The position numbers were made by a program, and so were the translations under genes. 64,000 bases of DNA. Origin: Glebionis coronaria. Its lineage: Eukaryota; Streptophyta; Magnoliopsida; Asterales; Asteraceae. How positions within the stretch are numbered: the first letter of the stretch is position 1; each line of letters begins with the position of its first letter. The notes below the pieces were generated by a model. It was not told the DNA's origin. It did no database searches and was given only the letters and a program-made list of their open reading frames with translations. The DNA lies in assembly GCA_025667525.1 (NCBI GenBank), contig CM046875.1, positions 435,376,617 to 435,440,616 on the forward strand. Reading direction: 5' to 3'. Shown piece after piece: positions 53,733-64,000 of this stretch.

Positions 53733-56098
53733 TGTAAGGTCATTCCTCTTCGATATTTGAAGATCAATGGAGATTACGAATCTCGTCATAAATAAGTCTT
53801 GAACGTGTAACAGTAGTCTTGTTCCTTCATGCTGTGATCTTTGAGCCTTTGTCATTGTCTTTCGACTTAGTCTTTTATCTTGAGATCTTCAAATCATTCT
53901 TGACTTGTCTTTGCCATCTTGCGATGTTGTGTCTTTATCCACATGCTCACACTATGAATATGTGGTTTTGAATCTTTGACTTTGCTGAGTACACCGTGAC
54001 GCCACCTTCTCGAGACAAAACATAGACACGGACTGAATGGCTTTGACGTTCGTCCTAAATCGGTAGCGTTTTAGCTCCGGTCGATGAAGACCGTTATACG
54101 ATATTAAATACCGTACCTGTGATTTGGTAGATTCAATTAAGAATCTCATTGACAGGGTTTTGCGGCTGTACTAGCCATTCTCTTTACTCGACCGTATCAA
54201 AGCAAGACTGCGAACATAAAGAGTGAATCAATTGGATAAATATCCGCTTGATTAAAGTCGTCAATTCAAATTCCTGGAACAAGTTTGATTCATTAAGAAT
54301 CTTACCATTGTTTCTTTCCAGTTGACACAAGCTTGATTCATAAGAATCTCACAAGTCACCTACCGTAGCGCTGTTTGATGTTGACGCTAGAAGGATTTCA
54401 ATTCGTCACTGTGAATATTAATGCATATCACTCTAAATGTTCTGGCAAGACCATAAAGATATTGCGTAGAAACCTGAAACGAGTTTGAATCAATTCAGAG
54501 TCAAACCACTGTTGCTTTTCAATTTTACACATGTTCAATTCATAAAGAATCTTGCATATGACCTACCGCGGTGCTGTTTGATGTTAACACTGGAAGGATT
54601 TCCACTCATCATTGTGAATACTAAGTAGTATAACTCTGAGTGTTCTAGCAATATCGCAAGGATATAGCGTAGGACTCTCTTTATCTTCATCCGTGTGTCC
54701 TAACGAGATTTGATTGATCTCTTGACTCTAGACTCGATTTGTGCACTTTTAGTAGTCGGAGACTAGAGCAGATGCCACCTATTCAATATCAACTATCTCG
54801 GAGTGAGAAAGTTAATAGAAGTTGTGTTGATCTCCGTGACAATAAAACAAACTTCTTTTGAGAGAATCCTGAGTAGCTAGGAAAGGGTTGTGCTTCACAT
54901 CACTGGGCCCATGATGAGTTTGTCTTCTTGATGAGTTGACCCGGTTTCTGCTTAAGTTGTATGGAGGGTTTCTTTCTTTACACCCTTTATCCTTACATTT
55001 CTTTTTCATTCTTCAACCCCTTCAATGCTTACCAAGACATCATTACTAGCACCTTGTTGTGATTGTTCTAGTGCTAGCATCGGTACTTAGTCGGCATTCA
55101 GCTAGGTTCACATTCTACTCCATCTTTCCTAAGGACTTCTAATAATCTATTGGATTGTCCCTGGGAAGATCCCTCCGGTTCTAGTTTGATCATAGGACTT
55201 AAACCTAACCACCCTTTTGACACCAATAACGTCGTGAATTAAAGATGTTGTGGGTATTTGATCGTAACCATGAGTGCTTGAGTCTTTAGATCACATTTTA
55301 ATCACATTTTCTCCTCTATCTCTAATATATAAATCGTTTGATATTAGAGATACCAAATTTGATTAAAATATATTTTGAAAAATAGTCTTGAAAATCTTCG
55401 GGAGAAGAATGTGTCAAACTAGCATGAACTTGGAACACTCCCCCCCAAAAATTGATCCAATGGAATTGTCATTACGAGGATATGATCCACATTTATCTTT
55501 TGAGGATAGGAGTTGTTGAAAACACAATTTTTGAAAGATTTTGAATATCATTGAGAAATTCTTGAAAACATTGTGTTCAACGCTTTTTGAAAAATCAATT
55601 CTTTTTAGCGAAAAGGTTTTTCTAAAGCATAAACTTGAGTTCATAGACTTTGAAAGTATTGAAGAATCCACTCAAGTGTAAGAAGGTTTAACTTCTTTTG
55701 CTGAGGGTAAGCGCACGAAATCGTACACTCCCCCCGTGAATATCGATCCGGGTTGCAATCTAAAAGTGATTACAAGCCATTGTGTTGAGCTCAAAACGTT
55801 GAATGTTTTGTGACAAGCTCAACCCGAGATAGATTGCTCTACCCGTTGTTGGAAATATTGTCCAAAATAGACAATTTCCTGTATAAAAGATAGAAATGAC
55901 ATGTTTTGAAAAATATTTACAACTTTCATTCGAGCTTTATGTACACACCCGTGTCATTATTGAGCGACATTTCTAGGTACGTCCATATTATCGATACTGA
56001 AAGACATGTCGAGAAGAATATTTTTGGATTATCAAAGATTTTTAATTTTGTATTTTTCTTTTTCATTAATATTTACAAGTAGATGTTTGATAGATAAA
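53733..56098 (-). other. Non-coding 3' region of Copia-2
   Basis: No credible gene in 2.4 kb. It contains two imperfect tandem units of about 195 bp (54281-54475 and 54476-54675), sharing 'ttcataaagaatct', 'gacctaccg', 'gctgtttgatgtt' and 'gaaggattt'. Two 'cccccc' tracts with flanking similarity lie at 55440 and 55728. Confidence 0.65.
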
Positions 56099-57016
56099 TC
56101 AAGCAGGCTTCTTTGCCAGAATCTCTAGTTCTGCTGGAGTCAAACATCTCATACCAATTTGCCTAACAAGATACGCAAACCTCTCTTTCAAAAGAGCTTT
56201 TGTAAACAAGCCATCTAATTGGTAATCCGTTCCAACAAAGTATAGTTCAACGATACCTTTTTCAACTTATTCCTTTATGAAGTGGTATCTGACATCGATG
56301 TGCTTCATGCGGGAATGCTGTACCGGATTTTAGGAGATGGCTATGGCGGACTTTAAGTTACATTACATAGGTACTTTATCAAAGTGGAAGCCATAATCCG
56401 TGAGTTGTGTTCTCATCCAAAGAACTTGAGCACAACACGCAGATAGAGACACATACTCTGCTTCGGCTGATGACAATGATGTGTAATTCTGCGTCTTGGA
56501 AGACCATCCCACAAGATTATCTTGACCTAGAAATTGTGCACCACCAGAAGTACTTTTACGTGTATCAAGACACCCTGCATGATCAAAATCTGAATAGGCC
56601 GTTAGAAAGAAACCGGTTTCCCTCGGATACCAGAGTCCCATGTGAATGGTAATCTTAAGGTACCGAAAGATCCGTTTAACCTTCTTGAGGTGCTTTTCAG
56701 TGGGTCGTGCTTGATATCGTGCACAATAGCATGTAGCATGATGAATATCTGGTCGGCTTGCTGTTAAGTACATGAGGGAGCCGATCATGGAACGATATCT
56801 CGTTTGATCTATGGCATCTCCCTCCAAATCAGCATCTAGGGATGTGGTTGACAATGGTGTCCCAACGGGGTCACATGAAGTCATACCATGCTTTTTGATT
56901 ATCTCTTGACAATACTTATCTTGGTTAATAAAGATACCACTTGGGGATTGGTGAACTTGAATTCCTAGAAAGAATTTTAGTTCGCCCATCATAGACATTT
57001 CAAATCTGCCGTGCAT
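56099..57016 (-). pseudogene. pol: Copia-2 RT C-terminus and RNase H
   Basis: ORF 57016-56363 reads GELKFFLGIQVHQSPSGIFI, MIGSLMYLTASRPDI and then RNase H (SDFDHAGCLDTRKSTSG, SSAEAEYVSLSACCAQVLW). The frame is cut by a TAA at 56360-56362 where a Tyr-Cys-Asp-like motif is expected, continues with KSAIAIS, hits a second stop near 56265, and ends at 56099. It is linked to 57016-58986 by a frameshift just behind the YVDD box. Confidence 0.88.
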
Positions 57017-58986
57017 TACTTTTTCAAACCATTTTGAAAGTTTTGGGTTTGTAGACCCGAAATAATGTCATCAACATAAATCTGCACAAGCAAAATGTCA
57101 TCCCCATATTTATAAGTGAACAAAGTTAGATCAATGGAACCTTTTGAGAAACCTTTGGAGACCAGAAATTTCGAGAGCTCGTCGTACCACGCCCTTGGAG
57201 CTTGCTTGAGTCCATAAAGTGCTTTGTGGAGACGATACACCTTGTCAGGATAATGAGGATTGATGAATCCTTCCGGCTGTGTGACATAGACTTCTTCCTT
57301 CAAAGGATCGTTAAGAAATGCCGTCTTTACGTCCATTTGATAAACGATGAATCCCTTATGTGCATCATAAGCAAGGAAAATCCTGACCGCTTCCATACGA
57401 GCAACTGGTGCAAATGATTCTTCAAAATCAGTACCCTCTTTCTGTCCATACCCTTTAGCCACTAGCCTAGATTTATTCTTGATAATTGTATTCTCTTCAT
57501 CCATCTTGTTTTTCCAGATCCATCGAAGATTTAATGGTATTACATCGTATGGTCTGTCAACAAGTTCCCAGATTTTAAGTCTTTCAAATTGTTGAAGTAC
57601 ATCCGTCATCGATTCAATCCAAGCATGATCAGCCATGGCTTCTTTGATGTTTTTCGGTTCAGCTGAACTCACGGCGAGTGCAAACATACAAACATCACCA
57701 TCGGTGTTAAGCTGTCGTCTTGTGCGAACGGGCCGTGAAGGGTTTCCAATTATATGAACCAAAGGATGATCTCGGGTCCAATGATGTGTTGAAGGATGTC
57801 GTTGGTAGAATGTATGCATATTTGACGGATCAACATGGCGAGTAGAAGACTCTCCAGTTTCGTGTACCGGTGTACAGAATGGGTTGATAAATTCGTCTTC
57901 GTCAGATAATGCATTGTCTGCTTGATTTGTGTTCTCTGGAGCAATGACAGTAGTTGTGGATGTTGTAGGATCGATTGTTGAAGTGATATTCTGAGGAAGT
58001 AACTCTGCAGCAACCGGTGTTGAAGTAGATGAAGTTGTATCCTTTTGTTGACGATGATCGGAATCATCATTCTTATCATGAGTGACAGCGGAGGACTTCG
58101 ATACAACTTGTTTCTCCCCCATGAAATATTCATCATACATTGGTCCATATAACATTTCCAACTCTTCAGTTGTCGTGTTGACTGTCATATCAGCTCTAGG
58201 AACATTTTCTGGAATCAGCGTTGAACTTGATGGTTCATTGCTGTGGTCTTGAGTTCCGAGTTCCGTGCGGTTGTGAACGGAAGTCGTATGTCGTTGTGGA
58301 TCGGGACTTAAATTGTTTTGTTCAAGTGCCATCTCTTGTAATTCATCAAATCGGATATGAATAGTCTCGACTATCAATTTTGTTCTCTTGTTGTACACTC
58401 TATATCCCTTAGACTGAGTTGCATATCCCACAAGAATACATGTATCACCTTTCTCTTTCATCTTATCCAAATTTTCACCATCTCGAATAATGTAACAAGT
58501 ACATCCAAAAACATGAAGGTGTTTGAGTGAAGGTTTTCGATCATGAATTATGTGATATGGTGTCTTTTCGTGTCTTGGGATAATTAAGGAGCGGTTTTGT
58601 GTGTAGCATGCGGTTGACACGGCTTCAGCCCAAAAGTATAGTGGAAGTTTTGAAGCGGATAATAATGTTCGAGCAGCATCAACTAAAGTACGGTTTCGTC
58701 TTTCAACAACGCCATTTTGTTCGGGTGTTCTAGCAATAGATGTTTCATGTTCAATTCCTTCGGCTTCAAAATAGTTTCTCAGATTTGAATTCAAAAATTC
58801 TGTACCTCTGTCAGTACGAACCACCTTAACTTGAGCTTGAAGACCATGTTGTATCAGTTTAAGAAAGTTGATGAGAACTTCGGGTGTTTCATCCTTGGAC
58901 CTCAAGAAGTGAGTCCATGTGTACCTTGAGTAATCATCAACAATTACCAGAATATATTTCTTTCCATTGATACTATGAACACGCAT
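57016..58986 (-). pseudogene. pol: Copia-2 integrase and reverse transcriptase
   Basis: 656 open codons. The integrase core has [23 protein letters not shown] and [16 protein letters not shown] (the DDE residues are visible), followed by the HVFGCTCYI segment and a long Ser/Thr-rich linker. The RT has [55 protein letters not shown] and YVDDI, after which the frame shifts. The ORF is preceded by an in-frame TAA at about 58987-58989 in the conserved HMDL.GPM context, where Cys is usual. Confidence 0.92.
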
Positions 58987-58989
58987 GGG

Positions 58990-59760
58990 ACCTTACAGAT
59001 CCATATGGAGAAGATCTAACCGTCCTTTAGAGCTTGATGTGGTCTTTGTTTTGAAGCTACTTCGTTTAGCTTTACAAAGTTCACAAGAAAAAAAAAGATG
59101 ATCTTTGATGAATTTCAAACTTGGAAGGCCTCTAACAATATCTTTCTTGGAAAGCAAGTTGATGGTATCAAAGTTGAGATGAGAAAGACGTTGATGCCAT
59201 AACCATGCCTGAGTCGTTGAAGCTTTAGCCATGAAGCAAATTGGAGTTGATGAAGTTGTGTCTTGTAGTGAAATTGTGTAAAGATTAGTACCCCGTGTAC
59301 CATTAAGTAAGTCATTCCCATCATAATCACGAACAAAACATGTATTCTTTCTGAAAGCAACCTCCAAATCTGCATCACAGAATTGACCAACCGAGAAAAG
59401 ATTGTGATTGAGCCCTTCGACGTAGTATACCCTTTTGATCGTAATATTCCCCTGAACCAAATCTCCATATCCTAGGATCGGTGCAAATTGATCATTTCCG
59501 AATCGGACCGTACCCAGGAACTTCTCCACGAAGTTAATTAGAAGCTTGGGATTCCCCGTCATGTGCTTCGTGCATCCGGAGTCCAGTATGAAGAGAATTA
59601 TTTGTATCACCTGCAGAAGAGTTAGAACACGATGGAGCATTTGCTAAATTGGATACCACAGTAGTTGTGATAGTAGAATCAGTAGTGTACTTATCAACAT
59701 TTAAAGGCATACTAACACTCGTTTTCACATTTTCTGTCCTAGCTTTAGGCATCCATTTAT
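58990..59760 (-). pseudogene. pol: Copia-2 protease and integrase N-terminus
   Basis: Protease active site ILDSGCTKHMTGN at about 59590, followed by FGNDQFAPILGYGDL and YYVEGLNHNLFSVGQFCD, then the pre-integrase zinc finger (LWHQRLSHLNFDTINLL, CELCKAKRSSF). A frame change at about 59590-59640 separates it from the upstream PGYKWMPK segment (59752-59534). Confidence 0.88.
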
Positions 59761-59794
59761 ATCCGGGAGGACATTGATTAGCAAACCACCATTT

Positions 59795-61830
59795 CTAAGA
59801 CTTGCTAGCAGACTCATATAATTCCTTAATTCTGCTTCTAGGGTTCTTAGTAGTGGAGTCTGATGCAATATTTTTCTTAGTGGGGGTTGCACCAGAATGG
59901 TTCACTTTGCGTTTGGGTTTACTAGCACTAATAGGCCTCACAACTTGCTTCTTAGTTCTAGTATCAACGCCTTTGACATTATTCATAGCACACATAGAAT
60001 GATTAGCATTAGCACATTTTCCATATTTGACACAAACGAATTTGACATTCATAGTATTCAAATCATTGAAAACATCCAAATCGTCATTACACGCGATTAC
60101 AGAATTTTTATTCTTAAAAACATTCAAATTCCTAGGGTTTTCTTCTACTTCCTTCATCTTCTCTTGACTCTTGTGTTTCCAGACCTTATCATTCACTTGA
60201 GTGCGCTTAAGCTGAGGCCGGCTAACACTAGTAGTGGAGACTATTCCTGTAGTAGAAGACACACGAATATTAGTGTTTCTAGAAGTCTGAGGCAAGTGAG
60301 TAACTTTTTTTATGGGCTTAGTGGTCATTCTATACATCCCTGGTTTAATCACATTGTTGTGTTTAACGCTTGGTGCTATGACATTCCTTGTGGGTTGATT
60401 CGGTGGTAACCTTTCCTTTCCATCTTGGGGCAAACACATGTTTAGCAAACGAGGAATTTGATAAAGCAGATGGTTTTCCCAAGATAGAGAATCTATTCGC
60501 TTTAGAGGCATTGGGTTGTCTAACAACAGGTTTCTTAATGCTAGGTTCCACAACTTTCCCAACCATTTTAGCAACGAGTTTCTGCAACTCTGCTATCGCT
60601 CTTCCCTGTCTTGTAACTGAGCTTTCAACCCTTTAATTTCCAAATTATGTTCATTCATTTCTCGAAACGTTTTGGAAAGTTTTTCTTGCAAGTTATTATC
60701 ATGTGGAAAACTACCAACGTCTTTTTGCAAAGCAAGTTCAAGAGAATGACAATGTTTTTGAAGGAAATCAGTTTTGTGTTGAAGTAACTCAAAAGCCTTT
60801 TTATCAACATTTTCTTTACGTTTCAAAACTCAATTTCAAGACGCTCACATTCTTTGATATTATCAAGATATTTGCATGCAACATCAGAATATTCATCAAT
60901 ATCAGCACAAGATGTGAAATAAGCACACATAACATCTTTAGAAACGCATTCTTACAAGAGTAAATCATATTCATCTGAAAAATCAGACTTCTCCATTTGA
61001 AGATCATCAATGTTTTTCTCAATAGACTCAACATATTTTAAATCATCAAACATTTTAGTCCGAATGTACTCCTCAAATTGAAGAACAGTTTCTTTAATCA
61101 ACGCCGTATTTGGAATTAAGAGTTCTTTCACAAGGATGGTAATATCTTGAGGAATCGGACGTTGCCACTCAACATTTTCACGTTTTGCCCAATCTCTTTC
61201 AACAATAGATTTAACATTATCTATGTGGTGTTTAAGAATACCTAATGTTTTCCTACTTTTGCTTTTGGACTCATCTAGAGGAAGGTAGTTCATATATTTG
61301 TAAACATTAGATTTCTTAGGGGCAAATGCTTTATTCCATTGAATTCTCTTTTGTTTGCATTCTAAAAACACTTCCTCACGAGTTTTATGAGTTTGTTTGT
61401 TGAAAAGACCATAAAGACTATTCTCATAAGCATAATTAAATGCTTTCACAAACTCCTTATTGACAAGTGGTCGACTATCATCATCCCAAAGGGCAGTCTC
61501 GTCACTATCAGCACTAACAGGCATGCAATCAAGATCGGTCCTTTCAGACTCATCAAGATAAAGATGCGGGTTCGCAGCTTGAGCTTTGGCAAGGTACTCA
61601 GGACTTGCAAAGCTAGCTTGACCCTTAAACATCGACGGAGGTGCTATCATTATTACGGTTTGAATAGAATCATGCGTTTTATAAACAACTTTCTTCAAAA
61701 ATTCGACTTGTTCTTCTAGTTTTGTTACTTTTTTGGTTTCTTTATCATATCTACTTTTGAAGTCTTGTTTTAACGCATCTACCTCTTGTTTCTTAACCTC
61801 AAGAATTTTAGCAGAATCGGTAGTGGTCAT
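59795..61830 (-). pseudogene. gag: Copia-2 Gag tail, coiled-coil and basic linker region
   Basis: Pieces 61830-60952, 60826-60593 and 60574-59795. The first has long Lys/Glu helices, an ASPEYLAKAQAANPHLY segment and an LGILKHHIDNVKSIVERDW segment; the second is a classic coiled coil (HCHSLELALQKDVGSF); the third is Lys/Asn/Thr-rich. Such long helical Gag tails are normal in this Copia group. Stops separate the pieces. Confidence 0.75.
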
Positions 61831-62061
61831 AGAGAGCTTTTGTTCAAGTTCATTAACTTTGGTATTGGCAAGGTACGTTTTTTAACGTTCATCCATTAAG
61901 AAAACATTATATTGACGCTTCTCTTTGGCTAATAACTCAAGAGTTGTATTATATTTGTTTTCAAAATCGTCCTTTTGAATTTTTAACGCACTACCCTTGT
62001 ACCCCTCAAGCTCTTTGGTTTTCTGAAGGAGCTCATCTCTATAGCTTTCAGTTATCTCATT

Positions 62062-62720
62062 CTATTTGATAAGAGCAGCTTTGCATTCTTCAAAGTTTTG
62101 AGTGAGCGTAGCGTTTGCTTTCTTTAATTGCTTTTGACTCTTTTTATTTTTAGTGACATCTTTTTGTAAAGTAGCAATTAAATTAGCAAGCGCAATACGT
62201 TCCTCTTCATCATACTCATTTGCATGTTGATCATCCTCAGACTCATTATTGCACATGTCTGATGAATTAGGTGTGGTATTACTATCAACCGTTTCCATAA
62301 TACATGTGTCATTAATGGCATTGGGTAGATCACTATGCTCATGAATATCACCAAACACATTATATTCATCAGTAGTGTGTACCTTATCGATTGGCTCATT
62401 GTCAAAGATAGGACCATTGTCATGTTCACTGACTTTGAGAACATCTTCAACCTTTGCCATGTACGAGTAATGTGCATCGAGTTCTTGATCGGAATCTTCA
62501 TCATCAGTGTCATCAAGCATTGCTCCTTCCTCAGCTGAAAATTTAACCCCTGCTTCCATCTTCTTGCATAGCAACATCTTTTCCTTGTGATAGCTGGAGT
62601 CTCTAACCCTTTTCAGCTTCCTGCATTCCTTTGCCATATGCCCATAACCTTGGCAATTAAAACATTGAATCCAACTTTGCTAAACCACTTGACTTCCAAC
62701 AGTTTCCCTATTCCCAGTAG
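62062..62720 (-). pseudogene. gag: Copia-2 Gag zinc knuckle and acidic segment
   Basis: A knuckle CFNCQGYGHMAKEC (about 62629-62670) is preceded in frame by a TAG near 62683. Downstream the frame is open to 62062: an MLLCKKMEAGVKFSAEEGAML motif, an Asp/Glu-rich stretch and a Lys-rich helix. It matches the same region of Copia-1 in layout. Confidence 0.82.
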
Positions 62721-63930
62721 CAGTAGCATTCCTCTAAGTATCATACTTGGCAGTTTGTCGATCATACCTTGTAGAACCCTCAACATGCGTTGGATTATGT
62801 CGCTCATACCTAGAAGGACTTTCACCACTTCGACGTGTGTCATACCTTGGAGGACTCTCGACATATTGGTTCTTTGTGTTAGATGATGTTCGAAGATTGT
62901 TGTTGGTGGGTTTGTAGATTTTCTGATAAGTCTTCATTATGAAAGCAATTTGTTGTTTCATCTCTCGATTCTTTTGAGCTTGGTCTTCATCACTATCTTC
63001 TTCAGATGATGACTCAGATGGTGGTGATGGTGCTCTTGGTACTTTACCTCATGATCTTGTGGATGATGAAGACTTAGATGATGTGGAATATCGTGGTGAG
63101 GATGATGTAGTGGAGTATGGCTTAGGAGCACGAGAGCGATGATCTTGAACATGTCGAGTGGTCACTAAAGCAAGTGGATTAGCCGTCTTTGCAACACGTT
63201 CAACTCGAATCTCATTTGCTTCATTCTGAAATTGTTTCAAGATATCAAAGAGTCGATGATATGAGACCTCGTATAATGTTTCTTGTTGTTTCACTAAAGT
63301 GACGAACCGTGTCCACTCGGGTTGAAGTTGTTGAAGAAATTGAACATTGATTTGCATGGTGGAGACTTGCAGATTATTTCTAGTCATGTCATTCATCCTT
63401 TTATAAAACCTGGAGTAGTATGAATCAATTGATTCTCCATCCCTTGAAGTAAACTTGCCAAAGTTCCAAAACAAGTTTGTTTTGACATCTTGTTTGTTGA
63501 GTGATTCTCCTTGTTGCAAGCGTTCAATAGCAGTCAACATTTCATGTGCTGTAGGGCATGCATCAACCATGGAGTAAATATCATATCCATTCCCACTTGG
63601 AACCATATAGATAGCTTCCTTCTCCGCATCACGCCAAGCACAATTTTCAGGTGTGAGATCGGATCTTTTTTCATCACGTTCACTTGAGGGTATTGGATCA
63701 GTAGTATCTGTGGCTGGTCTTGGAGGAGTTGAGATCTTCTTGAATATATATGGTCTATGAGTAATACATTTCCTCAAGGCATCACCATTGGGTCTTGTAT
63801 CAAGGTATCGTATGAAACGTGATTGCCTTGAGCATACCGACCAGACACAAGCATTGGTGGTCTCTCTTTATTACCCACCACCATGATATTGTTGTTTGTG
63901 ACACGATACTCTTGAGTAGAATCCATATCT
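62721..63930 (-). pseudogene. gag: Copia-2 Gag N-terminal part (UBN2-type)
   Basis: The likely start codon is near 63925 (MDSTQEYRV...), followed by RPPMLVSGRYAQ. A +1 shift near 63830 moves the reading into the ORF 63777-63049, with AWRDAEKEAIYMVPSG, AHEMLTAIERLQQGES, IDSYYSRFYKRMNDM and FLQQLQPEWTRFVTLVKQ, the usual Copia Gag core. It then enters a Ser/Arg-rich linker (SPRYSTSS) with repeated YDTRR/RYDR motifs at 62734-62880. Confidence 0.85.
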
Positions 63931-64000
63931 AAAGACTTGAAATCAATGAAGTAAAAATGGATCTTAAGTAGATGTGTTGTGATTGTTGTTGACGATGAAA

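Larger units (their letters stand above)
53722..64000 (-). mobile_element. Copia-2: interior of a Ty1/Copia element, continues past the window
   Basis: Reading leftwards from 64000: gag, zinc knuckle, long coiled-coil region, protease, integrase, RT, RNase H, then about 2.4 kb of non-coding 3' sequence and the polypurine tract. The PR-INT-RT-RH order is that of Copia. Breaks are few and local: a frameshift near 63830 and single stops or shifts near 62680, 58990, 57015, 56360 and 56265. The 5' LTR and primer site are right of the window. It was inserted into Copia-3. Confidence 0.92.

Noticed and set aside
1..64000. Bacterial-type operons, riboswitches, Rho-independent terminators or origins
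   Set aside because: The window is plant nuclear DNA with eukaryotic retrotransposons; such features are not expected and none was seen.

Overview
This is a stretch of plant nuclear DNA made almost entirely of transposable elements nested inside one another. No intact ordinary host protein gene was recognised. The host is probably in Asteraceae. That is inferred from remembered resemblance of three element families to proteins very common in Asteraceae genomes: a Copia element with an extra ORF behind RNase H, an Athila-related element with a Cys-rich CGGPH protein, and an element carrying a plant-transposon-protein ORF. No database search was possible.

Left block (1-11510). A minus-strand Copia element ('Copia-1'; gag pieces at 9227-10480 and 931-2191, tRNA-iMet primer site, LTR at 11248-11510) was interrupted twice. 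One insertion is an Athila-type LTR (1-930, minus, cut by the window edge). The other is a complete 7.03 kb non-autonomous Athila-related element ('B', 2192-9221, plus, TSD AGGAC). B has 12-bp tandem arrays in its LTRs and encodes a Cys-rich/acidic protein instead of polymerase.

Middle block (11511-23373). AT-rich DNA holding small elements: a TRIM; a Tourist-like MITE containing a SINE; a MULE with a 9-bp TSD containing a foldback hAT-like element and a second SINE; a second PIF/Tourist-like element containing a Helitron; two Stowaway MITEs, one sitting in the CTAG terminus of an older Helitron; and a possible decayed gene fragment. The only candidate host gene is a snoRNA-like promoter and transcript near 15.93-16.26 kb.

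Right block (23374-64000). This is a five-level nest. A large non-autonomous element ('D', LTRs from 23374 and 31250) has its 3' LTR broken by Athila-like element 'E' (31813). E is broken in its protease region by 'Copia-3' (minus, 35838). Copia-3 is broken at the start of RNase H by 'Copia-2' (minus, to beyond 64000). The 3' LTR of Copia-2 is broken by a complete, very young Tekay-like chromovirus (41657-53482, TSD GTTAC). LTR divergence judged by eye agrees with this order: about 4% in D and about 0.1% in the chromovirus.

The chromovirus is the only element with an intact gag-pol. It carries an extra acidic ORF before gag and splice signals that would join an upstream AUG in frame to gag. 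The non-autonomous elements B and D keep LTRs, primer sites and polypurine tracts and would need enzymes from relatives. B shares LTR sequence and primer type with E, which suggests E-type elements as its helper. D carries a repeated 26-bp hairpin with one compensatory base-pair change, placed before each ORF and in each LTR; it is the least explained structure in the window.
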